The translations under genes were made by a program, and so were the position numbers. From Apostichopus japonicus (lineage: Eukaryota > Echinodermata > Holothuroidea > Aspidochirotida > Stichopodidae), in contig NC_092576.1 of NCBI RefSeq assembly GCF_037975245.1, positions 7,084,501 through 7,148,500 of the forward strand: a DNA stretch of 64,000 bases, in the 5' to 3' direction. The first letter of the stretch is position 1, and each line of letters opens with the position of its first letter. The notes beneath the pieces are model-generated. The model was not told where the DNA came from and did no database searches. It saw nothing but the letters and a program-made list of their open reading frames with translations. Positions 34,457 to 46,524 of the stretch are shown here, piece after piece.

Positions 34457-37343
34457 TGTTCAGCCCGGGCGCTCAACTTTCAAACCATGCAGGGAGAGGC
34501 AAAATCATATTCAAACCACGACCACCGCCAGGTTAGAACCTGCTTGTGAGAACCCTGCTCTACTAAAAGTGAAATTCTAGTTACATTTAGGATTGCTCAT
34601 TAATATTTTCAAATCATCATCATTGTCATGGTTGCTACTTTTTCTGATGTCATCATCATTTGTGAATTATTGTGATTGTTGCCATGTTACATTTGCCAGT
34701 ATCAATTTTGCTTATTGTTCTCTCAAAATTGCAGAGTAGAAGGAAGAAATGTTAGCTAATAGTTATTATACTATATGTTCTTGGTCTCTAAATTGTTTAC
34801 TCTGAGGTCAGTATGTTTATAATAGTTTTCCTTTCTGTTAAAGTATTTTCTGAATCATTTCATTAATTTTATATTTATACTGGAATTTTCAGTAGGTGTT
34901 GGCCTCATTGAGGGTCAAGGCTACTCAAGGTCAGTAGAGTAACATAGAGCATCTAACTCAACAAGGAAAAGTTGGTAGTCATATGTAGTGCATATAGGTT
35001 TCTGACATTGAGTACTATTCTATAAACAGTATAGCAGAAGCCCATGTGAGATAACCAGATATCTGAATCTGAAAGCCATGTTAACATGATAGTTCAATAT
35101 TGGAATGATGAATGGAAGTTTGTATGCAGGTGTATCATGTGCTGAGCTATTAGCCAAGCCAAAGGTTATTTGAGGCCAAAATAGGTAAAATCTGAAAACC
35201 TTCATGATCCCATACTATCTAGTATCTGACTAGTAGCTGCTTTAATAGCTGAATCTTAGGGCAATTAATATATTTATCAGAACAAGTAATGTACCTCAAA
35301 AGACTTCTTAAGCTCTTTTGAGCCCCATTCAATATTTCAGTGTATTAACTTCATCATTCTTTTAACAAATTTACTCCAAATTGCTAGTTTCATGTTCTGG
35401 CAATGAACCTATGTCATATCATGTTGCATGAGTGCTGTAACTGGTTTACAAGCTTGCAAAAGTCTTAAAAGGAGGATAGGGTGTTGGGATAAATAGTTCA
35501 AATAATATTAACAAAATTGTACCATATTTTGCTTTTCTTTTTTCCCATATGTTGCCACTGCTTGAATAAGACTAGTTGATAGGACTTTTTGTGAGCTCCA
35601 CCTTTGACAACAAGGTACAGTAGACTTCAACTGCATCTTGTTGGCAACATCCTAGGAAAGTTTCAATAAACACAGATGTTTCTATAAATGAGGAATCTGA
35701 TGAACATTCCAATACTGCAAGTCTTTATTGGACATTTCAGCAGGAGGCAATAACCAATTCTGCTATCGTTACATACTGTAGGTCCTTCATAAAATGCCAC
35801 TTAAAGAACTGTATTACTTCCTTGGAAGGTGAATTTTATTGTCAAATACAACATCTGTCAAATATTTAGTTTCCCAACCTGTCCAACACCTCCCCCCCCC
35901 ACCCCTCCATTTATCACGAGTAGTTTACAGAAACTGGGACAGAACATTTTTTGTGGGAAACAAGGTTAAATAATGTTGTTTGAGGTATTGAGCATTTATC
36001 TATATGTCCCTTTCGAAACTAGATAGGAGGAAGTAGCAAACAATGCAAGGAAAACATGAAGTTCAAGTGGATGCTTTAATTGCTTTTACCCAAAACATTG
36101 CTATATTCATTGATAAATATAATCCACTTCAAATTCAGTACCGTTATACAACATGCAAAAGAGTTATGATATTGATGTACTTTCTGAATTTAGACCATTG
36201 CAGGTGAACAAGTTTAACATTGGTTTTTAATTTGACTGTATGTAGAAAACACCGGTTACATAATGAACCTCAGATACAATGTCGTGCAAATGCATATAAC
36301 TGCTAGGAGCTGTTTAACAAACAGTGAAAGAAAAATTTATTACTTGACTATCAAAAGATTCGCAGAACTCCACTCCTTCAACAATATTTACAGTGGTGCA
36401 GACTTCAAAGCAGTGCAAGGGCAACAACTGTCTATCTCTTTAAGAAATTTCCAAGTGCTTTCATTTCTAGCATTTGCATATGTTCAAAAGAAAAATGACA
36501 AATTAAAAGATGTGGTCTTTTCAACATGTTACCACATCTCCCCCCCCCTCTCTCCCCCATCAAAAAAGTATTGCATGTACAGCAGTAACCCTTTTTGTAC
36601 ATGTGCAATATATGGGGCAGAGCCTTATTCATGACTTGACCAAGCCCTTTATCCATTTGAATAGCACAAGTTATGTCAGTGGTATTCACATCAATGCCTC
36701 ATTGAAAATGTGCATCATGGTGAATTTTCTAGCTGATAGCATGAATGTGAATGAGCTGAAGTTGTTGAAGTTGCTTTGTTTATATATTTCTGAAAGTAAC
36801 ATGAAATTTCATATTGATTTTTAATGAAAATATTTGCATTTATCAGTAATAAACAGAAAGAAGACATAATGATTTCTGCTAAAGTGTCTTATCTCTGCCT
36901 CTTATGTTACAAATATGTTCATTGGTTGGAGCTTGTACTTCGAACATATTGCTCCCTAACTCAGCTGGGAAGTGTTATTTCCAACGATCTAGGAGGTCTT
37001 TATAGCTGAAAATTTCCCGTATGCTGAGCGCCAACCCATATGGTGGCACTCCACTCAGGTAGTAACAAGACGCCCTCCCAGGAATTGTTCAAGCCCCCCC
37101 CAAGCGCCCACCCCCTCCACTGGAACAATCCTGGCTACGTCACTGCATGTACCACAGGTTTATCTGATATCAAAGTGAAAGCGGCTTTCCACAAGAATAA
37201 AGAAAGCATATCTACATTTTTGTGTAACACCTACACAACTCAATCCCCACGCAAACAAGACTACCTACGTATAGTTTTCATTGAGGATTCCAATAATTCC
37301 TGCAATTTCCTACCAATAACATATGGAAAGTCACTCCTGTTAT
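34457..37343. other. No gene recognised
   Basis: AT-rich. ORFs at 36263-36634 and 36824-37009 lack motifs or splice support. CTGGCTACGTCACTG at 37128-37142 resembles the 3' end of a hAT-like element; no partner end was found. Confidence 0.4.
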
Positions 37344-37719
37344 CGTGGCGGAGCTAGGGGTATTGGTAAGAGGGGGTGAGAATGGTCTGTATGGGCGCTT
37401 TCGACTTTATCTAAGCGGAGCGCCACCACAGGTTGGCGCAGAGCGTACAGAGATTTTTTGAGTAAAGATACTCCCTATATGGCCGGAAATGACCCTTTCC
37501 GGCCTTGTTAATTTGCAGATAAACGAAGAATAAATAGGTGTCATCGCCAACAAAATTTGACAAATGTCAATAGGTAGATGAGAGCGCCATAAAAAAGTCA
37601 ATACTCGCGAATAAGTAAAAGAAGTGATCAATAGCTGAAAAGGGCGCCAGCAGTCCATATTAGTCCGTTGAGGGGGGGGGGGGCATCCGCCCCCTGACTG
37701 TATTGACGCTCCGCCACTG
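37344..37719 (+). mobile_element. hAT-like MITE, copy 1
   Basis: 376 bp, starting C-GTGGCGGAGC and ending GCTCCGCCACTG, i.e. the TIR is CAGTGGCGGAGC with one base lost at the left end. Left flank is CCTGTTAT (37336-37343), right flank TTGGGAGC (37720-37727), so this copy has no TSD of its own. It is noncoding. Confidence 0.85.
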
Positions 37720-37727
37720 TTGGGAGC

Positions 37728-39434
37728 TCAGTGTAGGAAGAGAAGGGGGGAGAGGGAGGGTATTTTTTAACGGTTTGGGTGAGCGTCTGCAATGATTCGT
37801 AATGACATGTTATCACAAGCGTTCAACATGCTCAAATAAAAAGAATGAATGAGGAGGAGTTCATATCACTTTTTAATCATTTTTTGAAACAAATTGAGTG
37901 AATTGATCGCTAGTAATCTTGAAATTGGTTTTATCACGGTCATTGTCATGTTTCTCATATGTACCTTTCTCATATAAAAGAATTCTGTACGTAATGTTAT
38001 CAGAAATACTTTTAAAATGACACCAAAGAGATTAAAAATTCTTTTCGAATTTGTTAATAATATTGTCTTTTAAGAGACACCGTAGACACGTTGCTCGGTT
38101 GGGTTTACTGCAATAGTGGCAAATGGAGACCAATATCCGCACTTAGTGGACCTAATGTTATAGTCGTGCATTGACCTTGAACAGAGGGGCCTACCGTGAA
38201 AACGTACGGAAAATTCATCCTTTTATATCTCAGCGAGACAATTCCACTGGATACAATAATACGACTCAAAAGTCCTTAGATGTGGTTATCATAACAATCA
38301 CAATAAAAGATATGTATGAAAAGCAGAACAAAGATATGATGGAAACTCAAATGTGGACCAAAAAACGATGTCCCTATGGATGCCGTTTAGTGACATTTAC
38401 ATAATTTGTGTGTAGTAGGTTCCGTAGCTCTTTTGTGGAAAAACTTTATAATATGCTTAAAGTTGGTAGTTCATCCATGCTTTAGATTAATGAGAGACAC
38501 AGATCATCACGTTTTATGAGGAGGGAGGCTATTTTTAAAAATCTGGGTAATAGGTACTGTAACTCTTTTCTTGGAGAAAGCTTGGAATAGGCGGATAAGG
38601 AAGAAAGTTTCGAGTTCCTTCCACGCATTAGATAAATGAGGGACCTAGTTCATCACGCTTTGCGAGGATATCTCATATATTAGGTGTAAGAGAAGCGGTG
38701 ATTGTAAGGAAGGGAAGGGGAGAATGGGGGGGGGGGGATAAATGATGTTACCAGGGGACCTAATAATATGTCCTAAATGAGATTTAAAAAATTCATTAAT
38801 GTAAGTAAATTTCATTACTGCCTGCTCTCGCTGATTTCTTTTAACCCTATAGAGCGGAGTGTGTGAGGTGAAGAAGGGTAGGGCAGGATGGGGGAGGGAT
38901 GATAAATGACGATGTAACCAGGGGGCTAATAATTCGTTCAATAAGAGATTTCAAAATATATATATATATATGTAAGTTAATATCATTACTGCCTGCTCCC
39001 ATTGATTTCTTTCAAACCTAAGTTACGCTTATCGGAAGACTATACGCCGATAATACAATTCTTTAACAAGGAGATGCTTCTAATTTATTAAACTGTGTAA
39101 CTTTCACTAATCTATTTGGAAAAAAATATGCTTTTAAGTTGAAAGACTCAGTAAGGATCAATTAAGTAGAACAAGGATCGTTGCGTGCTGCGTGTAACGA
39201 TGAAGTTTCCTACATTGGGATGGAAGAGTATCAGGGAGTGTAAGATTGAGTGGGAAGTTAAATGACGGTGTAACTGAGAAATTAAAAAAAATCTTAGTGA
39301 TAAAATCATTATTGCTTGCTCTTTGCTGATTTAACATTAGAATAAGTGTCTCTAATCATTAGATATTCCTTTAACATACGAGGTTCGGTTGGGGAAGGGG
39401 GGGGGGGGTCTAGACGGTTTGACGGGGAAGAAGA
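37728..39434. repeat. DNA between paired MITEs, with degenerate tandem repeats
   Basis: About 1.7 kb bounded on both sides by TTGGGAGC. It contains two ~136-bp units (about 38411 and 38547; TAGGT-CTGTAACTCTTTT) and three degenerate ~160-bp units (about 38690, 38865 and 39225; ATTACTGCCTGCTC...GATTTC). No gene. Confidence 0.65.
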
Positions 39435-39442
39435 TTGGGAGC

Positions 39443-39778
39443 CAGTGGCGGAGCTAGGGATATTGGTCAGAGGGGCGAGAAAGGTCTGTACGGGCGCTTT
39501 CGACTTTATCTAAGCGGAGCGCCACCACAGGTTGGCGCAGAGCGTACAGAAATCTTTTGAGTAAAGATACTCCCTATATCGCCGGAAATGACCCTTTAGG
39601 TATAGGTGTCATCGCCAACAAAATGTGACAAATGTCAAAAGGTAGATGAGAGCGCAATAAAAAAGTAAATAATCGCGAATAAGTAAAAAGTGTTGAATAG
39701 CTGAAAAGGGCGCCAGCTTCCCATTTGAGTCCGCCCCACCCCCCCCCCCCGCCTGACTGTATGGACGCTCCGCCACTG
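39443..39778 (+). mobile_element. hAT-like MITE, copy 2
   Basis: 336 bp with perfect 12-bp TIRs CAGTGGCGGAGC / GCTCCGCCACTG, same orientation and high identity to copy 1, with about 40 bp deleted after GACCCTTT. Left flank TTGGGAGC (39435-39442), right flank CCTGTTAT (39779-39786): the mirror image of copy 1's flanks. Confidence 0.9.
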
Positions 39779-39949
39779 CCTGTTATGACATTAGAAACAA
39801 ATACTGATATGAGATGAGTGTGGTATATACCTACTGGCGACTGATAACAGTATTATAGCGCATGTTCTAGCCTTTTGACATCGTATGAATCTCACGGACA
39901 ACGTACAGGTACCGTCTGGTACCATTATCCGTTTTGAGTGATATTTAGG

Positions 39950-40842
39950 GGTTCTAGGACAAAATCCCCCGGACAAAATCCCCCCAGACAATATCCCACT
40001 GACCCATACAAAGCCGGCCTGCAACAACCAGCGATGGCCCAGGTGTGACAGTCGAGGCATGGGACATTGCACTAGTTAGGGTACCGTTCAGGGGATTGGT
40101 CAGGGTACTAGTGAGGGTACTGGCGAGTGTAACTGTGAGGGCTCCTGTTAGGGTACCTGTGAGGGTACCGGTCAAGGTACTGGTCATGTGACTGGTCAGG
40201 GTACCGGTCATCATACTGGTCACTCTACCAGTCAGGGTTCCACTCAGTGTACTGGTTAGGGTACTGGTCAGGATACTGGTCAGGGGACTGGTCCGGAGTT
40301 CATTGAGGGTAATTGCAAGGCTACCTGTTAGTGTGGCCATGGGATATAGCTCCATGTTGTGACATTTAAGGGACCGGTCAAGGTACTGGTCAAATTACTG
40401 TTTATTGTACCAGTACTAGTAAGGGTACGTGTCAGAGTATGTGTCAGGGTGCCTTTCAGGATACCAGTTGGGATACCGGTCGAGGTACCGGCCGGGGTAC
40501 AGTCCAGGGTACTGGTCAGGGAGGAGTACCGGTGGGGGTAACTGTCAGGCTCACTATTAAGGTACCGGTCGGGGTATGGTCGGAGTACTGGTCCGGGAAC
40601 CACTGAGAGTACCAATGGAAATACTGGTGAGGGTACCGGATGACGGTACTGGATGACGATACCGGGGACCGGGATGATGCATTTTTGTAAAGAATTGATG
40701 GGATTTTTTATAGCTTGGGGAGATTTTGGCTTGGGTGGATTTTGTCCTAGGGGGATTTTGTCCAGGGGGATTTTGGCTCTGGGGGGCTCTGGGGGATTTT
40801 GTCCTAGGGGGACTTTGTCTGGGGGATTTTGTCCTGTCACCC
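39950..40842. mobile_element. TIR element with 12-bp minisatellite core and 8-bp TSD
   Basis: The 893-bp element is flanked by perfect 8-bp repeats TATTTAGG (39942-39949 and 40843-40850). Its ends carry inverted arrays of GGACAAAATCCCCC: two or three units on the left and several on the right, reverse-complemented. The core, about 40075-40680, is a degenerate 12-bp minisatellite (GGTACTGGTCAG / GGTACCGGTCAG). The 8-bp TSD fits hAT-type insertion. The Thr/Leu/Gly-repeat ORFs within are artefacts of the 12-bp period. Confidence 0.8.
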
Positions 40843-40850
40843 TATTTAGG

Positions 40851-41281
40851 TATTAGTATTGGACCAAAAACAGTATTAATGTCGGCACAAAACAAACGTT
40901 AAAGAAAGCTCAAATGTTGTTTGTCCATCTCTAACATCCCTGGTGGAACCATGGAAATATTTGAAAATTGTCAGCACTGTGGCAAGTCCCCAGACATTTT
41001 GATATGTAACCATTATAGTTAACAAATTGGGTAAGCCTGTTCAGGGAATGATGATAAGCAGCCCCTCCACTTTTATGTTTTTGACAAAATACTATACACT
41101 CAAAGCCAGATTTTTAAAGCAAAAAAATTATGGCTCAGGAACTAATGGTATACTGGCAGTTTTGAACTAAAATCGACAGTGAATATTACATGAATTTCAT
41201 CAGAACATAATTTAAGTAATGTATAAATGCATGCGCAGTTGCAACTGTTCACTGTATGTTTATTTTTTTTTCACTCCTCAG
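40851..41281. other. No gene recognised
   Basis: Nothing supportable; intron-like upstream of the candidate exon at 41282. Confidence 0.4.
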
Positions 41282-41454
41282 AGGAATACTGCTACAAACA
41301 GTCAAACAACAAACAATTTTCAATTGATCAGGAATACAACAGAAAGTGTCCCTTTCTGTACACTACTGTACAGTATACTGTGTTGCTGACTCAAAACATA
41401 AACAGAGATAGAGGCAGTGAATGTGATTGCTTAAAATTCATCAAAAATTGTTGA
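41282..41454 (+). CDS. Candidate terminal exon, unidentified protein
   Basis: A very strong acceptor (TTTTTTTTCACTCCTCAG), phase 2, then 56 codons and TGA. Six Cys, including SECDCLKFIKNC at the end and RKCPFLYTTV in the middle, suggest a small secreted or zinc-binding C-terminus. No family recognised and no upstream partner found. Confidence 0.35.
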
Positions 41455-43824
41455 CGATTTGCTTTTTTAAACTTCTACCCAGAAATCTGGCTTATTACCA
41501 AACACATACAGTAGTGGAGATTAGCATGATATTAAAAGACGAGACACAATAAAAATTGTACAATCGTATTCAAGCAGTTGATTGTAATTTCAATCCCAGT
41601 TTATATTTTCCACAAGATTTATTTCACATAAACCAGGATACTTGCACTATTACATTACCTCAATTTACTGACCTCTCTCATACATGAGAACCATTTTGGG
41701 AACTAACTTATACCTCAAGTATTTATCTAGACTTACCAGTATAGGCTGTATCTAATACCGTAACCAATGCAAATTACCACAATATCATGGAGTTTCCATG
41801 CTTGGAGGGACAAAATGATACACAATACCCCTTGATTGATACACAATACCCCTATAGTTACAAATGTTGTGGTTTTACAGTATGTTTCATTGGGCTGCAC
41901 TAGGTTTCCATGACATTGGTGCTAGTTGCATGTGCCTTTGCTGTATTCACTCCCCTCAATTTTGAGGGGAAATAATTTAATTTTGTTTAAAGAATAAACT
42001 GGATCTTGGTGTAATAAAAGACCACAAGCTTTCAGTAATTAAGTCAGGCCTAACATTGTAAACTTTTCCCATAGCATAACCCCTGAACCCAACTTGTAGA
42101 ATTGTGAAACTGTGGTTCAGGAACAATGCAGTGTACCCCTGGAGATTTTGAGGGATAAAAGTTTGAAAGATTTTTATAATAGTAATCTGCTTAACAAATA
42201 CCCTTAGTCCTGCACAAGTATCTGTGTGGTGGTTGTTGAAAATTACTGTACTATGGCTTGCTGATCTTGCTTGGAATACAAAATTAAAACATCTTAAAAC
42301 ATGAGAAATGCATGTAAGAACAGTTAAAGCAAGGTAAGGCAGCAAAATATCCAGTAACCTCAACACTTAAGCATCAGGACCACTTCAGTTGTATAACAAG
42401 TTCCATGTTCTTGACAAGCAGCTGCAAATGTTCCCTAATACTTGTAGTGCCACAATGTCACCAAACTGAAATATTTCAAGAAGTACATTGCAAAAGAATG
42501 AGTCCATTTATACAGTTAAATATGTAGAAGACTTCCCATGAAGACTGGTCTGCATTCTCTTGGTTCTGTCTGCTTGAAGCTTATAATATTAATTTCCTCT
42601 ATCTTTTATATGGTGTAACAGTGTAACATATCCTGGAACTAGTTAGTTTTCTGTTACTGCTACTACATTACTGTGCCAATCCACCAACTATTCCCAGCAA
42701 CTTCCTAACTCCATTGAAAGATGTGCTGTGTCCCAGAGGATATACATGAGATGTGTGAATCTACTTCGCAATTTACAGGACATACTTTTGCTTTGCTTGG
42801 CATCGGCTTCTATGCAAGCTTTTAATTGATAAGCCCAACAAGGAGCTACTGTATACCACTATGTACAGCATGATGAAAAGCTTGGTTGATGATTGTATTC
42901 ACCCCACTGTAAACTGTGTGATAATCTCGCCTGGCATTTCTAATTAGAGCATATCCTTTGCTGTATTAGCCTGTAGATCTATCCATCTGTTGGTACAAAA
43001 AGAAAAGCTTTCTCTTAAAGATATGCTGATTTGGTCCCAATTATAGCACGCGCAATATAGCTTGGAATGTTTTGCGATTACCGAATAGACCTCACACTCT
43101 ACAAATGAAGAAAACAATGAACTGCTTTACAAAACTAAATCTCCTGTAATTCAGCCAATATTTTAATCATCTCACAACCTTTCATATATACTATTTTCAC
43201 TGTAAATTTCAATTCGTTTATCCATCACATTTTGGGCCCATTAATTCTTGATTCATCTTGCCTTGTATACAACATTACACATTTTATTTATGCAGCCATG
43301 CATTCAATTGGAGCTGAAACAGCTCCCTACCATAGCAAGTGCTTTTAAAAGTTGCAAGTCATTCAAGCTTTACCAATTGTAAAGATTTCAAAATTTAAAT
43401 ATGCATGTACATTTTATGTGGACCTAGCCTGACAATTTGGTGTTGTCTTGCATTGACCTTTAAGATTAAAAACCAGTGAGTGGATATAGCTCTAGTGTAG
43501 TTAAATACTATGGAGATAGAGGAAAAGATACCACCACATTAACCAGATCATACAAAAGTTTTCATCCCTTCTGATTGTTTCTTTCTTCATTCCATAACTT
43601 TGGAATAAATTACCTCAGATGTTACTCGTATTTGAGATAATAGAGTCCTATGGTATCAAGTTTATGCGATGTCAAACCTACAGAATATTAACTTACTTTT
43701 TGGTTAATTCAGAAAATATCTTCCATTTTGCTGTCAATGATGCAGTAGGTCACCACATCAGTCTGTCCCAGACGGCATCTGTGCTCTAGCTATGATTGCT
43801 GTCGTTCCAACATTGACTTTTTCA
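41455..43824. other. No gene recognised
   Basis: AT-rich. The minus-strand ORF 41977-42366 (129 codons) is hydrophobic and unrecognised, without splice support. CCCCTTGATTGATACACAATACC is partly repeated at 41826-41852. Nothing else seen. Confidence 0.4.
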
Positions 43825-43917
43825 CTGCATGGCAGCTACATCGTACAGTGTTATTCCCTTGGATAGTGGGCTGTTGTCATTCATCTTGAGATTGAGAATG
43901 TTGATCATCAAATTTGT
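43825..43917 (-). pseudogene. Candidate minus-strand exon, frameshifted
   Basis: After the acceptor GTTAATGTTTTCTCAG the frame TNLMINILNLKMNDN...ITLYDVAAMQ is open for 31 codons and then stops (TGA). A one-base shift restores another protein-like frame (EKVNVGTTAIIARAQMPSG) down to about 43760. This looks like one exon with a frameshift, in a gene or retrocopy I cannot identify. Confidence 0.25.
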
Positions 43918-44094
43918 CTGAGAAAACATTAACAGTGCCAATCAAATAAATATCAAATGGTCACAGTGTAGATGTGCATTATTTCAATTTTTATTGTACA
44001 CTTCTCTCCAATATATTTTGGGCCAATACAGAGCTCAGATCTTAAACACTGAATATTGCACATTTAGTCAACTTGGTATTACTTATGGATCTAA

Positions 44095-44342
44095 ATGTAT
44101 GTATGTATATGTGATCTTCCCGCAAGCAGGAACTCGCGAAAGAAGCCATGGAGGCTTATAGACTCGCAAGCTGACCGAAGCCAATCTCTCGGCACACATC
44201 CATTTAACGTCCATGTCAGGAAGTTGTTATTGAACAACACCCTTGCCAGACGACACACCTTGCTGTCGGCGGGGAATCGAACCGAGGATCTCATGACTGG
44301 GAGACGCCGGCGTTAACCACTAGGCTATACACTCCGCCTGGA
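44095..44342 (-). mobile_element. tRNA-derived SINE
   Basis: On the minus strand the element begins about 44342 with a tRNA-like head: box A TAGCCTAGTGG (44317-44327) and box B GGTTCGATTCC (44273-44283). A ~150-bp tRNA-unrelated body follows, then a (TATG)n-like tail (44095-44110). It differs in body from the element at 27793. The overlapping ORFs on both strands are incidental. Confidence 0.75.
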
Positions 44343-44884
44343 CTTAACAAAATAGACTTAACAAAATGACTTACAGTATATGCAAGGGAGGGGATAGAAG
44401 GCTTTATCAAATTTTTGTGTTATATAGATTTTTGGAGGATGGTAACTTTTAATTAGGTGCACTCAGCTTTTGTAATAGTTACATTATGGAAATGTACTGA
44501 CTCAATAACCTTTTGGATGCATGGCATTGTTATTTTGTACAAATTTTGGCTAGTTATAAATAAGACACTTGAAACACAATGCATCACTTGAGAGACTTAG
44601 ATTAAAGGTATTCTGCATTGGCCCAAATTTGATGCTGGATTTTCTAGTATTATATCCTTTAACTGTTTTTATTGATACCCTAACTGGGATATTCAGACAT
44701 CTTACAGTACAGTGGTGTCTAGAATGTCTGAGAATATTTTGGAGAGTAAAGACTTCCAAGAGCTTTTTGAAAAGTTCTAGCAATTATAGCATCTTTTATT
44801 CAATACAGGCTACTTGTAAGTTACATTTGCATGGTGACTTCAGTCTATAATAATCTAGGCATAGCTACTGTACAGTATAGTAAA

Positions 44885-45465
44885 GGCTTCATAATTGACG
44901 CACCCCGTAATTGACGCACCTTAAATTATTACTAGCAACGATACAGCAGGCCACCTAAACTTTTTTGCAGCCAAACAGAATTACATATTTCATGAGTTTG
45001 AATCCATTTGAGGTATTTGCTGACCAAATTGTGGTATTTTTTAAGCTTTTAACACCCTCCCCCCAGTTTTGCACATTTTTTTGGCCATTTGGAAATCTTA
45101 CACCCTTAAAATACCCAACATTACCTCAATATGAGAACACTACTCTCTGGGACATGACCTGTCAGAGCTTAGAGGCTCAGAGCATAGCAAACAGCATCTA
45201 AAGTCAATGGATGTATACCAAGGCCTACACTACAGTTAGCTTATCGAAGAATGTGTCAATTTAGGGGTATGAAAGAACTTGACACGGCAGACATTTTGTG
45301 GTCAAATTCTGCTCAATTGTACGGTGCATAAGCACAGAACCTTAAATATTTGAGATTAGAACATTTCTGAGTAACTACACATGAAAAACACATACATTTG
45401 AGTAATTTGGATTTTTCCTTGATAGATATCATTGATCAAATCCTTAAGTGCGTCAATTATAAGCC
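44885..45465. mobile_element. TIR DNA element with GGCTTATAATTGACGCAC ends
   Basis: The left end GGCTTCATAATTGACGCAC (44885-44903) is the near-perfect reverse complement of the right end GTGCGTCAATTATAAGCC (45448-45465). The left end also carries a second ATTGACGCACC. About 580 bp, noncoding; a partial copy is at 28973-29395. No clear TSD was found. Confidence 0.7.
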
Positions 45466-45877
45466 CACCATGCTACAGTATCTGGTCATGATTAGGGCAA
45501 TGTACAGTAACATAATTGTCCAGCAAAATCTAAGGCCATATATGATACATACATGCACAGTAGGCTAAGAAGTTAAGCTGACCTAGGCCTACTGTACTTG
45601 AAATCTAATTTCTCTGGCAGTTGGTATTAATTTGTAGCTCAAACTACAGACCAGTTTATCCTTGACCCAATGCTAAGGTAGTGTTAGGACTTGGACTATG
45701 GCCCTAGGCTACAGCCGAACGTAGGCTAGGCCTTACAAGTTTTAGGCTAGAAGCTAGTCTAGACTATAGTATTGAAATATGGGTATGAACAATTAACGTG
45801 AAGCTGTATGCAACAACGTTACAATATCAACGTTATTAATATCACCAAACTTTATTGACTAATTTCATGGACCTTAC

Positions 45878-46010
45878 CTGAAGTTGTTGGTGAGACGTTT
45901 TCGTTTTAACGGTACTTTTTTAAGAAAAAGTCAACAAGGAAAGAACCTGGGCACGAAAACCAAACTACCCGGCGAACGACTGACCCGATCTCAAGCCCAG
46001 TCCCCTTGCA
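45878..46010 (-). other. Possible noncoding first exon (minus strand)
   Basis: A GC-richer segment ends in a consensus donor on the minus strand (AACTTCAG|GTAAGG at 45878). No ORF runs through it. It could be the 5'-UTR exon of a minus-strand gene whose next exon might be 43825-43917. Speculative. Confidence 0.2.
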
Positions 46011-46239
46011 TCGAGAGGAAACAGATACTACACATCATCTTATATTAGCCGAAACTGTTATTGGGTTGCATGCAATGCAGCCGACGGGTATGCTTTAGCG
46101 TTAGCCCTGGCGTATACAGTGTACACAGTGTAGAGCGTATACACTGAATACAGGCTACTGCCGCTGTCAAGAAAACTACGGATGCCTGTACGTCAGGTCA
46201 ACTTATATACCAACTGGGGGATATACTTTGAGAGCAAGA

Positions 46240-46402
46240 CTTAGGTTTACCGTAAGGGTTTGACCAATTGGATTTTTCCTTGCCAAATGACCCAAAAAGT
46301 AGGAAGCAACTTATAACGACTGATATGCAGTCCTAGTACCATAAGGTATACTGATGTAAAATTTCAAGTTGATCCAATCATTTCACCTCAGGTAAACCTA
46401 AG
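46240..46402. mobile_element. 163-bp MITE with CTTAGGTTTACC TIRs
   Basis: Perfect 12-bp terminal inverted repeats (46240-46251 and 46391-46402) surround unique noncoding sequence. The same termini occur in the short hairpin at 28056-28110. Confidence 0.65.
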
Positions 46403-46442
46403 CACCAACTTGGAGAAGTAAACGTAAATACCAATCCAGTGC

Positions 46443-46457
46443 TATATATATATATAC

Positions 46458-46520
<63 letters not shown>
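46443..46520. repeat. (TA)n microsatellite
   Basis: TATATA run with CATA interruptions, immediately 5' of the Penelope-like RT fragment. Confidence 0.95.
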
Positions 46521-46521
<1 letters not shown>

Positions 46522-46524
46522 GAA

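Noticed and set aside
39954..40840. Thr/Leu/Gly and Pro-rich ORFs
   Set aside because: Products of the 12-bp minisatellite and ACAAAATCCCCC arrays inside a transposable element.
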